In this document: one piece after another, positions 1 through 10,536 of the stretch
Position numbering within the stretch: the first letter of the stretch is position 1
Layout of the letters: every line of letters starts with the position of its first letter
Assembly: GCF_905475345.1 (NCBI RefSeq)
Contig: NC_066591.1
Span: 2,583,501-2,647,500 of the forward strand
DNA from: Vespula vulgaris
Taxonomy: Eukaryota > Arthropoda > Insecta > Hymenoptera > Vespidae
Reading direction: 5' to 3'
DNA: 64,000 bases
Notes under the pieces: model-generated
What the model was told of the DNA's origin: nothing
Seen by the model: the letters and a program-made list of their open reading frames with translations, nothing else
Database searches by the model: none
Program-made: the position numbers and the translations under genes

Positions 1-4
1 AGAA

Positions 5-40
<36 letters not shown>
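1..40. repeat. (GA)n microsatellite at window edge
   Basis: Near-perfect GA dinucleotide run with a few AAG interruptions. It begins before the window, so its true length is unknown. Confidence 0.9.
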
Positions 41-44
<4 letters not shown>

Positions 45-487
45 CGTTTCTTTTTGTTCATGCGAAACTTTAGATGAGCGTAGAGGATACGCATACTCTG
101 AATTCCAATATCCTTGCTTATAATATACAGAAAGCAATTTAGCTTGGCTATTGAAGTGAAATTTTCAGAAGTTCGCCTCTGGTAGTTTACGTGCCTGCGA
201 ACCGGTCATCTATTACCGTGGCTATTCTACGACGATATCCAACTGCTCTACGATATACATCCGTGCCAATTAAATGTTTTTCATTACATGGAATTCGTCT
301 CGGGAGTAAGTCTCTTTCTATCTTTCCCTATCGGGAGCCTCCTTTATTTCGAAGGGAATAAAAAGGGTACGAACTCGTGCTCGTAAAACGTTATCGATTA
401 CGTTCCTCTATCGATATTACCAGGTAGCAGCCCTTATTACGAGCTCGTCGCATTCGCGCTTCGCGGCCTTCAGGTGAATCGATTTGC
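41..487. other. Unique non-coding sequence
   Basis: AT-rich unique DNA with scattered TCGA words. No open frame, RNA gene or repeat is recognised. Confidence 0.5.
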
Positions 488-541
488 CGATCGATTTCGA
501 TATCGGTCGATCGATCGAGAGATCGATATCGAAATCGATCG
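488..541. repeat. 18-bp perfect inverted repeat (hairpin/cruciform)
   Basis: Arms 488-505 and 524-541 are exact reverse complements over 18 bp, separated by an 18-nt loop that is itself made of TCGATCGA words. If transcribed on either strand, this gives a 54-nt perfect stem-loop. The arms are built from GATCGAT and TTTCGATATCG words, so part of the symmetry comes from local TCGA enrichment. Still, an uninterrupted 18-bp arm is long. The stem does not continue beyond the arms in an ordered way, so it is short for a canonical pre-miRNA. Confidence 0.85.
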
Positions 542-1011
542 TCTCGTCTGTCGTGTTCGAACGAAAGAGGCTCGATTGGTAATCGAAATCTCTTATCCCA
601 CGATGAAAGAACACTCCACTCTTATTAATTTAGTAATTTTCAATATAAATCGCGTGTTATTTTATTCCTACTTTCCTCTCCTTTAAGATATACACGTCGA
701 TTCAAACACAAATATACATACGCGCGCGTACGCACACATAAACATATACAGACAGATTTACTGTACTGTAGTAAAGAGTAGTATCCTCGGGTGTACCGTA
801 AATTCGGAGATCTTTAAGCACCGTTATAGAAAAGGGGAGGACGGGAGAGAGACGGGTTCATTCAATGCAGGCCACTCTCGATATCGACTAGAAAAACATC
901 GATTAGGAAAGAATGAGAGCAGGTAGCCGACAATACCCTTGAAATTCGAATTCCACGAGCTGTCTCTCTCGGTAAAGGTGGCTCGTATAGACAAAAATCG
1001 GGAACGGGGTA

Positions 1012-1013
<2 letters not shown>
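542..1013. other. Unique non-coding sequence
   Basis: AT-rich sequence with a short alternating purine-pyrimidine patch around 720-745 (ACATACGCGCGCGTACGCAC). Nothing else is recognised. Confidence 0.5.
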
Positions 1014-1062
<49 letters not shown>

Positions 1063-1074
1063 CTTCTCCTTCTT
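1014..1074. repeat. (CT)n microsatellite
   Basis: About 45 bp of nearly pure CT passing into CTT/TCC-rich sequence. It produces a spurious Arg-Glu repeat frame on the minus strand. Confidence 0.9.
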
Positions 1075-1083
1075 CGTTCACGT

Positions 1084-1400
1084 CGAAGAGACTACGAGGA
1101 TACCTACGGTGGTGATGGTAGTGAAAGGAACTACGTGGTTACGAACGGTGACAGGGTTGAAACGTAACATCTGCGCCTCCATCTGCGGCGCTCGATCGGG
1201 AAGAGGCAGCTGGAAGTTGAAGGAGGAGGAGAAGGAAAGAGCCCTGAGGCCGAGGAAGACGTCGAACTTTGGCCCAGGTCTCACCGGTGCGTATAATAAA
1301 TCATTAAAAAGGCGTAGCCCGAAGTGACACACTCGCCACGGTGTTCTCAATAAACTCTGGCGAACGCGGGCGCGCGCTCGCCAGAACTCACATATACAAT
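1084..1400. other. GC-rich unique island
   Basis: Unique sequence of clearly higher GC than its flanks. It is open in one frame on each strand (about 1109-1327 + and 1078-1350 -), but neither translation resembles a known domain and the two frames overlap antisense. It ends in the 1356-1385 inverted repeat. Candidate regulatory or conserved non-coding element; this is inference. Confidence 0.3.
1356..1385. repeat. 8-bp inverted repeat with GC-rich loop
   Basis: TCTGGCGA (1356-1363) and TCGCCAGA (1378-1385) are perfect reverse complements around a 14-nt CG-rich loop. Confidence 0.7.
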
Positions 1401-2125
1401 CTAGACTGTAAATTATAAGGAAAGGAACGGTGAGGGTTGATCAGCGCAACCACCATCACCACCCTCGAGCCCTTTGTTTCGCGTTACCGAAAAGCCAGTA
1501 CACGGCCAGTAAAGAAGCACGGCTCGTTCGGCCAATGAGAACGTCGAAAGGAGTCCGAGGTTGTACTCGCTGCGAGGGGTGACTCGCGAGAGCACCCTCC
1601 ATTAAAAAAGGGTCGACTTTGCTTCGTGCGCGCCTTTTATGGACCTTAAACACGAGTCCTGTTTGTTCTAATATGAAACCAATGCTAATGACGATATATC
1701 ACAGAACGTTGCCACCCTCTCCAACTCTCCCCCTCCTTCGTTCGACCGTTCTCAATCGGTCTCTTTCTCTTTCTATTCCTTTCTTCTTTTTCTGTCCTTT
1801 CTCTCATTTCAACCTACGTCCCTGTCAAGCAAGAAACATCACTATGAATCACAAGCTAGATGCTAATGTAACAATTTATCTTGCCCCGACTTTATTAAGA
1901 CTTACTTTTTCTCACCGTACACCAAGGGATCGCGCCTTTCTTCTTTCCTCTCTTTCTCTCTGTCTTCTTATATAGTCGGAACTTTTTGGTTTATATAGAA
2001 AGAGGAAGGGAAAGATCGATGTCGTGCGGTCGATCGAACACCTATGGGCACTGTCGGACGAAGTCTGACAAATTCCTGCGACGGATTACACGCTCGTAAA
2101 TCATCGTCCAGTTCGGACCAAACGG
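1401..2125. other. Unique non-coding sequence
   Basis: Mixed-composition DNA with pyrimidine-rich stretches around 1720-1805 and 1935-1970. No gene is supported. Confidence 0.5.
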
Positions 2126-2151
2126 AAGAGAGTGAGAGAAAGAGAGAGGAA

Positions 2152-2200
<49 letters not shown>

Positions 2201-2210
2201 ATAGAGAAAC
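2126..2210. repeat. (GA)n microsatellite
   Basis: GA-rich tract with a pure (AG)n core of about 35 bp near 2157-2193. Confidence 0.9.
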
Positions 2211-3189
2211 GATTGCATCTCCCGTCGATCCCTTCTTTCTTCGACGCGTTGCATCTCGATCGACGCTATTTCGTTCTCTCTCGATTATTCACGATAATGA
2301 ACAGAAAATTATTCGAATGATCGACACGGTCGATCTTCGAAATTAGAAAAATCTCTTTCCTCACGATAAATAACAAGTAGATCGTTTTATTTTCGAAGAT
2401 AGATCTATCGGATTTATTGTTTCGTTTCGATAAAATTTGTATTTATCGTTCTCGCTATAAATTTGTTTAGGACAAAAATCTAGATTCGTTGATCGCCATT
2501 ACCCGATTGTAAATCTTTACGGAAGCGTTTTTTTCTTTCTTTCTCACCTCCAGTCCTCTTATACCATCGCCACGAGAACATCTTCAGTTTCGTGGCATTT
2601 TCCGAAAGGGTTTAGAAGTCTTAGTTAAGATGGACGAGCGAAGAAGCTACGGTTGAAATCGAGCGCAAAGAGGTAAATCGTCGCAGGAGCCATATGTTGG
2701 TCATCATAGCCGAAGCCTGAAACACTTGTCGAAGGCGTAGGGAAAGTGCCGCGAGAGAACAAAAATAACTGGCGTGCTCGGTGCCATATGGACGCGGCCG
2801 CAAGCCAGAATATGTCGTTTCGATAAATCGGGCGCGGGCTGCTACGCGGAGATTTGTCACGCGTGCGGAAATAGAAACGTGTGGGCTAGCGATGGGAGCG
2901 ATACGCTCGCGCGTATTATTATCTTATTTCGAACAATAAATTTTTATTGCTTAACGGCCAATCAGTGTGAGAAAATATTTTACATTTATGAAACATTTAT
3001 TGTTCGTCGTAATAATTAAAAAGAAAATTTATCGACGCGTTCGCCGATAAAAAAGATGTTCGATATAATAGTGCAAATAATTTGATCGTTCCCATCGCTA
3101 TCTAAGAGAGAGTAAGTGCAAGAGAATGTTCTTTTCGTCTCTCTCTTTCTCTCTTTCTTCCTCTTTCTTATTCTATGAAACGCGTGCAT
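2211..3189. other. Unique non-coding sequence
   Basis: AT-rich except for 2640-2920, which is GC-richer, CpG-dense and contains a GCGGCCGC octamer near 2795. No coding evidence. Confidence 0.45.
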
Positions 3190-3248
3190 CGAACTAGACT
3201 CGCTTGGTGGGCCTCGTCGACGTCGCCGGCGTCGACGTAAACACGAAG

Positions 3249-3260
3249 GCGCCGCGGCGC
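3249..3260. repeat. 12-bp perfect palindrome GCGCCGCGGCGC
   Basis: Self-complementary over all 12 bases. It lies 6 bp upstream of the 3267-3288 hairpin. Confidence 0.8.
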
Positions 3261-3266
3261 TTTACG

Positions 3267-3288
3267 ACGCCTCGGGGTCCCGAGGCGT
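3267..3288. repeat. 9-bp stem / 4-nt loop hairpin
   Basis: ACGCCTCGG (3267-3275), loop GGTC, CCGAGGCGT (3280-3288). The stem is perfect and GC-rich. No T-run follows, so it is not terminator-like, and this is not bacterial DNA. Confidence 0.8.
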
Positions 3289-3415
3289 GTTTAACTTATC
3301 CCGAGACTTTCTGGCATAAGCCATTTTCACTGGCGGCACCTAACGACGACACGCGCGTCAACCCGAGCCGTCGTATACACACTGTGCAACGACGACGTCT
3401 TCCGTAAACCGACGT

Positions 3416-3485
3416 CTTCTCTTCTTCTTCTTCTTCTTCTGCTTCTTCTTCTTCTACCTCTTTTTTTCTTTTTTTCTTTTTTTAC

Positions 3486-3534
<49 letters not shown>
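3416..3534. repeat. (CTT)n, T-rich and (CT)n composite tract
   Basis: About 40 bp of CTT triplets, then a T-rich stretch, then roughly 45 bp of CT. It is a continuous pyrimidine strand of about 120 bp. Confidence 0.9.
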
Positions 3535-3536
<2 letters not shown>

Positions 3537-4214
3537 AAGTTCGATGAAAACATATCCTTCTTACATCGCATTCGTTACACCGTAGAATCGAACTTTCTTC
3601 GAATTTCATTCGTCTTGATAAGAAATAATCTATGATTAGATCGACGATCATATATATTACCTTTAATTAAGCCACGTTGACTGTTATTTAATTAAACATA
3701 GATTTTTCAATTTCATCCTTCGGAATATCGTATCGCAAATATATTTACAGTAGGCAATGGTAGCTTTAAAGAGCTTTCATTCGCGATCAATGATCTCGAG
3801 TTTCACGATCGATTAGCGAGTTTGATATCGTTTAGAAATGCGCGGGCGGTACTCGCTCTTTCGAATATGCTCTTCTGTTTGGTACGGATTTACGTTTACG
3901 GCCACTTCATCGAGGCGCGAAACGAGATTCGAAAACGAATCGGCAATACCGATTCTAGTAATGACCGCGTTTTATTGGTTCCTTGGGTAATAAATGAAAA
4001 CGTGCGTGGCACGCGTCTATAACACCTCGTTTCTTGTGTTATCCAACCAATATGATATTCGTATAATCGAAATATGATATTTTATTTTCGTTACAATAAG
4101 AGATCTCTTTTTAAAATATATCTCAAACTATGTACTGTAAGAAAAAAATCGTACGATTAATTATACCTAAGAAAATTAATTTTTAATTACAGCTAAGAGA
4201 AAGAAAAGAATTTC

Positions 4215-4215
<1 letters not shown>
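3535..4215. other. Unique AT-rich non-coding sequence
   Basis: No recognisable feature. A frame open at 3822-4022 (+) has no domain similarity I can see. Confidence 0.5.
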
Positions 4216-4264
<49 letters not shown>

Positions 4265-4282
4265 AGAGAAAGGAGAGAATGT
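4216..4282. repeat. (GA)n microsatellite
   Basis: About 45 bp of pure GA followed by AAGGAGAGAAAGGAGAG. Confidence 0.9.
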
Positions 4283-4950
4283 AGAAGAGAATGGACGTTG
4301 AAAGGATCGAAGGCAAAATAGTTCATTGTCTCGACCAAACTTTTTTTCTTCTTTTTTTTTTATTTTCTACATTCGACTCGCTTCTAGAGAAGGACAGAAA
4401 GGGAGAAAAAGACGGCTAACCGAGGCGATGATGAATTACTATCATTTATAGTATCTCCTTTAGAAGCAGGCGAGACAATTAGACTCAACATCGATACAAT
4501 GATACGGCGATATACGCGAACGACCGGTTGAAAAGCACGCGCTCTGGAACTCCTTTGAAACAACAATACGCATTCGCACGGCTCACCACGTAGCATAGCC
4601 TCGAGTTAATTAACGTCGGGCTTCGAGCGACACGTGAGCGATGACGACGATCCGACCGGACGATGCCGCCTTCGAAAGTAACAACGTAAATTCTTCTGGC
4701 CATTCTTAAAACTTGATTATTTTAATATCTAGTCACGATCAATAAGGATTAGTTTGAACTTCTCTATTTTTTTGTCACATATAATGACACAGATATATAT
4801 ATATACATTATTCATTTATTATTTTGTTAATATTTGTTCATATTTCAATATTTATTATTTCACTGTTTATTTTTTAATATATTTAAAATTACTATAGTAA
4901 ACCCTCTGTTATAATCATTATAATTTCTCAACTTGTCCCATAGCGTCTGC
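4283..4950. other. Unique non-coding sequence
   Basis: Moderately GC-rich at 4500-4700, then very AT-rich at 4740-4920. Nothing is recognised. Confidence 0.5.
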
Positions 4951-4991
4951 CATCTATCTATCTATCTATGTATCTATCTATCTATCTATCT
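4951..4991. repeat. (ATCT)n tetranucleotide microsatellite
   Basis: About ten ATCT units with one ATGT interruption. Confidence 0.9.
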
Positions 4992-5189
4992 CAGTCTCAG
5001 AATCAGGAGAAGACCAAACGATAGGACCCATAGACGGTGCTGGCAATTCTCGAGATTAGGATTAAATATTGATGGCGTCGGCTGATACAGATTAATGTGC
5101 ATTCGTGGCCTTCTCGATCTCCGCTTCGACCTGGCTCAGCGTTATTTGTCTATGTTCGCGTCCGATTTGGAATGGGCTTCATCCTGTAA

Positions 5190-5309
5190 AGAAGAAGAAG
5201 AAGAAGAAGAAGAAGAAGAAGAAGAAGGAGAAGAAGAAGAAGAAGGAGAAAAAGAAGAAGAAGAAGAAGAAGACGAAGAAGACGAAGAAGAAGGAGAGGA
5301 AGGAAAGAG
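5190..5309. repeat. (GAA)n trinucleotide tract
   Basis: About 120 bp of purine-only GAA repeats with GGA, GAC and AAA interruptions. It creates poly-Glu, poly-Lys and poly-Ser/Leu frames in all phases that are not genes. Long purine-pyrimidine mirror tracts of this type can adopt triplex structures (established for GAA repeats). Confidence 0.9.
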
Positions 5310-6060
5310 ACAGAGACGCCCTTTTTGCCCTTTCTTCTTGACTTCCTTCGGATCAGAGGACAAAGAGAGGGAACTCTGATTACCACCTTGAAAGTTGCAC
5401 GAATTGTCGAGTCTTCTTATCTTCTCCGTTTCTCTCTTTATCTCTCATTCCACCTCATCCTTTCTCTTTTCCTCTTACTCATCCCTCGATCTTCTTCCTC
5501 CTACCATCGCTGCCGTTATGATGAACGGTGTCGTTTCTAAGGGAGAGGAATTTATTTCGAGATACGACGGAATCCTGGGGGAATCTATTAGCGTTCCACG
5601 AATGGACGCGGGCTTTATTTACTTTTGCGATAACGTCAAATTATACCGTCGAAAAGGTGCTGAACGTTCGATGACACAACTAACGGTGAACGGAGACGAA
5701 AAAGATTTATCGTGTCGGACAAAAAGTATATATGTTTGAAGAAATGTCATAAGAAAAAAAAAAAAAAAAACAAAAAAAGACACACTTTTGCGATTTAGTT
5801 CATTATCTCTATGAAATTAAAAAAGAAAAGAAAAGAATATAGACGTAGCAAAGCTTTGCTTGTAGGACTTAACGAGGATCTCGCTGATAATGGATTAAAA
5901 AAGTCGTTGAAAAACATCATAGAAATTATCGATAATTTTTTAACGAAGAGGCTACGAATCTGTAACAGCAAGCGATCGAAGCCAACCAAAAGCAAAATGA
6001 TCTTAGCCGATCGTTCGGTAACGGGATGCGAAGTTGAACCGATTAAAGAGTGCTGCGTAA
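5310..6060. other. Unique non-coding sequence
   Basis: Includes a pyrimidine-rich stretch at 5410-5510 and an A-run at 5754-5777. Frames open at 5395-5739 and 5811-6092 show no known domain. Confidence 0.45.
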
Positions 6061-6335
6061 CGAGTGTTTCGTCCGATCGTCGGCGTAATTAATGGCGGCG
6101 ACCGCGGTCGGGACAGCCCGCGCCATGTAATAATCGGTAATTACTCACGGTAATTAAATAATGCGTTTATCGCGGTACGATCGACCGGTTGGGTGGCCCG
6201 AATCGCGGCACACTCTCTTCTGCCTGGTGCATCGAGAACTGGCCATATCTTCTGGGCGACACGTTCCGGAGAGCGAGACGATAAATTACTTCGAGTTTAC
6301 TCCCGCCTCGAAGTGTACCAAGCGAGTTGATCTAC
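6061..6335. other. GC-rich island with TAATTA cluster
   Basis: Contains three TAATTA words (6086-6091, 6138-6143, 6151-6156) within 71 bp and the 12-bp palindrome CGACCGCGGTCG at 6099-6110. TAATTA is the core bound by many Antennapedia-class and paired-class homeodomains (established). Clustering in a unique GC-rich setting suggests a cis-regulatory element; this is inference. Confidence 0.35.
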
Positions 6336-6369
6336 ATACATATGTAGGTAGATACCTACCCATATGTAT
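6336..6369. repeat. 15-bp imperfect inverted repeat
   Basis: Arm 6336-6350 pairs with 6353-6369 apart from a 2-nt CC bulge. The separation is only 2 nt, so an RNA would open several inner pairs to make a loop. The sequence is TA/TG-rich. Confidence 0.6.
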
Positions 6370-6808
6370 ATGTATATGTATATATACTTACGTTCGAACG
6401 TCTACGTAATGAAAATCAACAAGGAACTTGTGGTGGTGATATTTCTTTCATCTTCTTTTTTTCTTACTGTTTTATTTTTCATTTTCTTATTTTTTTATTG
6501 GAACACGAAAGCATTCCTTGTTTTAATTATAATCAAATTAAATTTAATTTGATATAATAACATGAAATATTTCGCTTGGAAAGTTTGTTGAAATTACTCT
6601 TAAATATAATCGACTTACAATTAGCGTCGACATAAGTATTTTTCGTTTAACGGTTGGACATAATGTTCGAGGATAGCATGTCGGTATTCGCTTCTGTCAT
6701 ATGAAACAAAGCGTTACACGAATGAAGTAAAGAAAAGGAAGAGAAAGAAGAGAGCTCATTCGTTGGTACAACTGGCGGTACAATAAGGTAGACTCCGTTT
6801 GACCGCAG
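6370..6808. other. AT-rich non-coding sequence
   Basis: Short TATATG tract at the left edge, T-rich at 6440-6500, otherwise unremarkable. Confidence 0.5.
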
Positions 6809-6863
6809 AAGAGAGAGAGAAAAAGAGAGGGAAGAAGGAAGAGAGAAAGAGAGAGAAAGAAGG
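6809..6863. repeat. GA-rich tract
   Basis: Interrupted GA/GAAA repeat of about 55 bp. Confidence 0.8.
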
Positions 6864-7559
6864 TTATGCGGTCACACGGGGGTCTTGGTGAGATTAATGT
6901 GTCGCCTCCTATCACCGATGATTGACAGTACTGTGACCACGACAAAGCGCCGACGCGTAACTTCCCTTTTCTTTTCTTTCCCGCTTCACGTTTGTTTCGT
7001 TCCCTTCGAGTCATTCGGTTATGTAAAAATTATTGCATGACACCGAGCGTAAATTCTCAATGGATGAGAAAAAAGAAATTTAAGTAAGTTGTGATAATAA
7101 AAAAAAAAAATGTACAAAAAAAATGAACAAAAAATCCTACTAATTTCTTGTTTTCGAATCGGTCGTTTATGCGTTCTAAATACTATATAGTACATAGAAA
7201 ATATTTCCATGAGATATTTCGCTAAGAATCACTTTCCTGATCGCGATCCCGCGAGTATTCGACAATTAGATGAGCGGTCTTGTTGTAATTAGATGAAGCT
7301 TTAATTGCAAGGGCACCGGGGCACCTTCCACGTTTTATTTCCAAGTAGTCTCACGTAAACGAGAAAAGCTCGGTTCTGTCTCCGAGGTGCGATTCTCCGT
7401 GTATTTACATCTCCCGAGAGATACGAAGGGCTTCGGAAGGATATAAGGTAGGAAAAGGGACGACTCGCCAAGGGTATGGAGTAGTGGTGTTGCGGATGGT
7501 GGGGGAAGAGTTCGGGGAGGGCTAGTGGGGAGCTCGAGCAAGGGTGTGGATGCCCGAAG
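6864..7559. other. Unique non-coding sequence
   Basis: AT-rich centre (7020-7210), then a GC-richer segment 7300-7560 containing a GGGG-rich patch near 7500-7540. No gene is recognised. Confidence 0.45.
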
Positions 7560-7760
7560 AGGTGCCGAGCCAACCCCTTTTCTACGCTTTTACCGTTCCC
7601 CTTGGCCGTCTTAAAAGAAAGGGTTAATTAAAAACAACAAAAGCTATCCGCGCCATTAGCGCCCGTTTGTATGCGCCGCGTTAGCATTATGTCCGGGCCC
7701 TTTCACGGGCGCTTACAGAGTCTCGACTCCACGACCTTAACGAGTTCGATGTTACTACTA
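7560..7760. other. Unique GC-balanced island
   Basis: Mixed GC-rich words (GCGCC, GGGCCC) beside a TTAATTAAAAAC stretch at 7623-7634. The GGGCCC half-palindromes at about 7694-7711 can pair imperfectly. Candidate conserved non-coding element; inference only. Confidence 0.3.
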
Positions 7761-9049
7761 CGTTGGAGTTAAAGGATTCTCGTGCTACCGACTTTAATCC
7801 ATCGTACGATGTTGTCTTGCCAAGCTGATTCTGTTCAGACACCGAGACAAAGAACTTTTCACAATACATTTGCCTGTTAATCGTTCATTCATTTTTTTTT
7901 CTTTCTTTTTTTTTCTTTTCTCTTTTTTACTTCTTCCTCGTTCATTTTCTCTTTCTTTTTACTATTAATCTTTTCCTTAATAAGATCACAGGGTTGTTCG
8001 GTTTCATTTTCGAGTTTGAAACGTAACGATTCTAAGGAAAATAGATCGCATTAAATTCACCGTAAACGCTCGAAACTCGAACGTAACAATTCAGCGGTTA
8101 TGGATTTCTTTGGAGTCATCATTTCGTTTTTTTATTTATTTCTTTTTTTTTTCTTTTTTTTTTATAGTGAGATAGCAATTTTATGAAAGGTTCGCCGAAA
8201 CTGGCAGACAGGGATAGCTACGGAGAAAGTGTGCGCGCGGAAGCGCTCTGTCACGAGTCATTTGCATTTTATCGTCTCCGAACAAGCTAATTGGACTGGA
8301 GACTATATTATACCAGCAATTTGGTGATCAAAGATAGCTAGTATCCATTCAGTCGGCTAGATTCGCCTTTTCCTTTTAGCTCATTTTATTATCTTTTTCT
8401 GTTTTTTTTTCCTTTTTATTCTTTCCTTGCTTTTCCTTTCCTTTTTATTCTTTTCTTCGATAAACAAAGTATATTATTTAAATTGACCGCAACGTTTCTA
8501 CAACGTCGTATATCTAATTATATTAACTCCCGCGAATTACGGATCCTTGGACTTTCGCGCGAATCGAAAGCCGGATATGCCGTGACTGTCCTACCAGCTC
8601 GTACACGAAGACGGATCGTTTTGCCAGATTTCGCGAGCTCGTTTGCAACGTCTGGATAAGACAGGAAAAGGTTGTAAGAACTACTAGACTGGTCGACCGC
8701 AAAGTTTCGTGTTTTTCGAGTGACAGATTAGTTCGAGTCTTAGTTGAATCAAATCGATACGTAATAATATCGTTGACGGTAGAACGTAATATTCGTATCA
8801 ATACGAAAAAGTTTTTATGTTTAAGACGCTAGAAATCATTGACGTAAAAATTATAATTAATAAAATTATCTTTCGTCAGGGACACTATCCAACGTTTGTT
8901 TGAGTCCATTAAAATAAGACACCCAGTATGTATACACATATACGCACACACGATATAATATATCGTATCGTTGTCAAGCGAAGAAATGGCCGATCTCTTC
9001 GGATATTTATTCGTATCCTCATCTTTCCTCTACGTCCTCGTCCTCGTTG
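7761..9049. other. Unique sequence with T-rich tracts
   Basis: Pyrimidine/T-rich tracts at about 7888-7970, 8128-8163 and 8385-8460 separate unique AT-rich DNA. Frames at 8523-8801 (-) have no recognisable domain. Confidence 0.5.
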
Positions 9050-9260
9050 ACTCGTCCCATGGCTGGCGCCTTATTCTAACTGGAGTTATCTCCCCCGCAA
9101 ATATATATTAATGCGAGTGATATATCAGCTCTCGGCCGAGAGGGACAAAACCTTAAATATTGGATAAGTTGGTCCGCGGTTGGTCCGCCGGGACGAAATC
9201 TCAGTGATGGATGACCTACCGCTGACTGTCATAACAACTTCGGTCCACTCCTCTTCGATA
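9050..9260. other. Unique GC-balanced island
   Basis: Unique segment with a 14-bp perfect palindrome (9129-9142) and a duplicated TTGGTCCGC word at about 9169 and 9180. No coding frame. Candidate regulatory element. Confidence 0.3.
9129..9142. repeat. 14-bp perfect palindrome
   Basis: CTCTCGGCCGAGAG is fully self-complementary. Confidence 0.8.
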
Positions 9261-9409
9261 CACCAATATCCATATTATCGAGAGAAGATTGAGAGCTTTT
9301 TCGTGAAAAGCAACCGCTACAATGGTTGTTTCTTATTTCGATAAAATCATCAGTATCGTGTGAAAAATAATCGAATTTTGTTTGCTTTTCGAATTATTGC
9401 TTATTCTTC
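9261..9409. other. Unique AT-rich sequence
   Basis: Nothing recognised. Confidence 0.4.
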
Positions 9410-9486
9410 AAAAAAAAAAAAAATAAAAATAAATAAATAAATAAATAAATAAAAGGAAAAGAAAAGAAAAGAAGAAAGAAGAAAAC
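9410..9486. repeat. A-rich tract with (AAAT)n and (GAAAA)n
   Basis: A-run followed by about six AAAT units and several GAAAA units. It could be the decayed tail of a retroposed element, but no body or target-site duplication is recognisable, so this is listed only as low complexity. Confidence 0.85.
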
Positions 9487-9869
9487 ATCTAAAAATGTAT
9501 GTTCGAGTCGTCGTGTTCTTATTTGGAATTCTACTTGAGATCAGCGATCTTAATTCACCCACGATACATATTTGCCGTGGTACTCGTTATTGGATTCCTC
9601 CTGATAATTTTGCCCTAAATCATCTCTCACAATGCCGGAGGACTAGGTCGGATTGGAAAGGGGCCTCTAATTTCGTGCCCGGTCTCGGCGGGGTCGTGGA
9701 TTATGCAGGGATGCCGGCAAAGGGTTGATCCTCGAGGGATGCGTGCGTCGACGTGACACTACTTGGCCCCTCTTAATAGAATACCGTCTTCTCGTAAACT
9801 GATACACCAACAGCAACAACTAGACACGAAGCTAACGATCTCAAACGTGTTCTCAACTGAAAACGGAAT
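9487..9869. other. Unique sequence with GC-rich core
   Basis: The core 9610-9750 is GC-rich and unique. A + frame at 9495-9728 is open but has no known domain. Confidence 0.35.
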
Positions 9870-9965
9870 ACATATATATTCATATATATGTGTATATATA
9901 TTTTGTGTGTGTGTGTGTATGTGTTTGTATCTATATACGTATATACGTATGTACGTATATGCTCT
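9870..9965. repeat. TA/TG alternating tract
   Basis: Composite ATAT, GTGTGTGTGTGTG and TACGTATA repeats, a continuous alternating purine-pyrimidine sequence of about 90 bp. Confidence 0.85.
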
Positions 9966-10149
9966 TCGACCGCCGATCGTATCTCTCTACACAATGAGTA
10001 TTAATTTGCAAATATTTCGCGCGTATATCAGAAATGACGTTGGCGTCATTCGCCTGCTGTCAAGATCGAAAAAAATGGAAGGATTGCGAGCGAGCGAGCA
10101 AGCAAGCGAACGACGTGCGTGTTTTTCCGCTATTTATAAAAATCCACGG
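9966..10149. other. Unique non-coding sequence
   Basis: Contains GCGAGCGAGCAAGCAAGCGA-type short repeats near 10087-10110. No gene. Confidence 0.4.
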
Positions 10150-10196
<47 letters not shown>

Positions 10197-10220
10197 TTCT
10201 CTCACTCTTTCTCTTTCTCG
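10150..10220. repeat. (CT)n microsatellite
   Basis: About 40 bp of pure CT followed by CACTCTTT-type imperfect repeats. Confidence 0.9.
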
Positions 10221-10407
10221 TGTCGGTCGGACTCGACATTGTCGGCTATTAGTATCAGCCTGGACTTTGTTTACTCGATTCACTACGTTTATTATCGCTA
10301 ATCGTTACATCGAAAGACCGCGAGACTGTCAATCTGTCATCCTGACTGTCGATAACGCTCGCGCGTGTTTGGATTACGTCCGTGACCACCAGACTTGCAT
10401 GTACGTG

Positions 10408-10536
10408 GTACATACATACATACATACATACATACATACATACATACATACATACAACATACATACATACATATATACATATATACATAGATACATACAT
10501 ACATAGATACATACATACATACATGCATGCATGCAT
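10408..10536. repeat. (CATA)n tetranucleotide array
   Basis: About 130 bp of CATA units with CATATATA and CATAGATA interruptions, ending in (ATGC)3. The Cys-Met-Tyr-Val frames on the minus strand here are repeat translation, not protein. Confidence 0.95.

Larger units (their letters stand above)
3190..3415. other. Palindrome-dense CpG-rich island
   Basis: Very CpG-rich unique segment holding several short perfect palindromes: CGTCGACG twice in 3217-3240, GCGCCGCGGCGC at 3249-3260, and a 9-bp hairpin at 3267-3288. A + strand frame stays open across it (3204-3407) but encodes nothing I recognise. High CpG with this density of symmetry suggests an unmethylated regulatory element; this is inference. 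Confidence 0.4.

Noticed and set aside
5095..5386. Acidic poly-Glu protein on + and poly-Leu/poly-Ser proteins on -
   Set aside because: All are frames of the (GAA)n tract at 5190-5309; the unique ends resemble nothing known.
9410..9486. Retroposon tail (A-rich with AAAT units)
   Set aside because: No element body or target-site duplication can be seen; simple low complexity explains it.
9763..10506. 247-codon + strand frame
   Set aside because: It spans TA/TG, CT and CATA repeats; the unique residues between are unrecognised.
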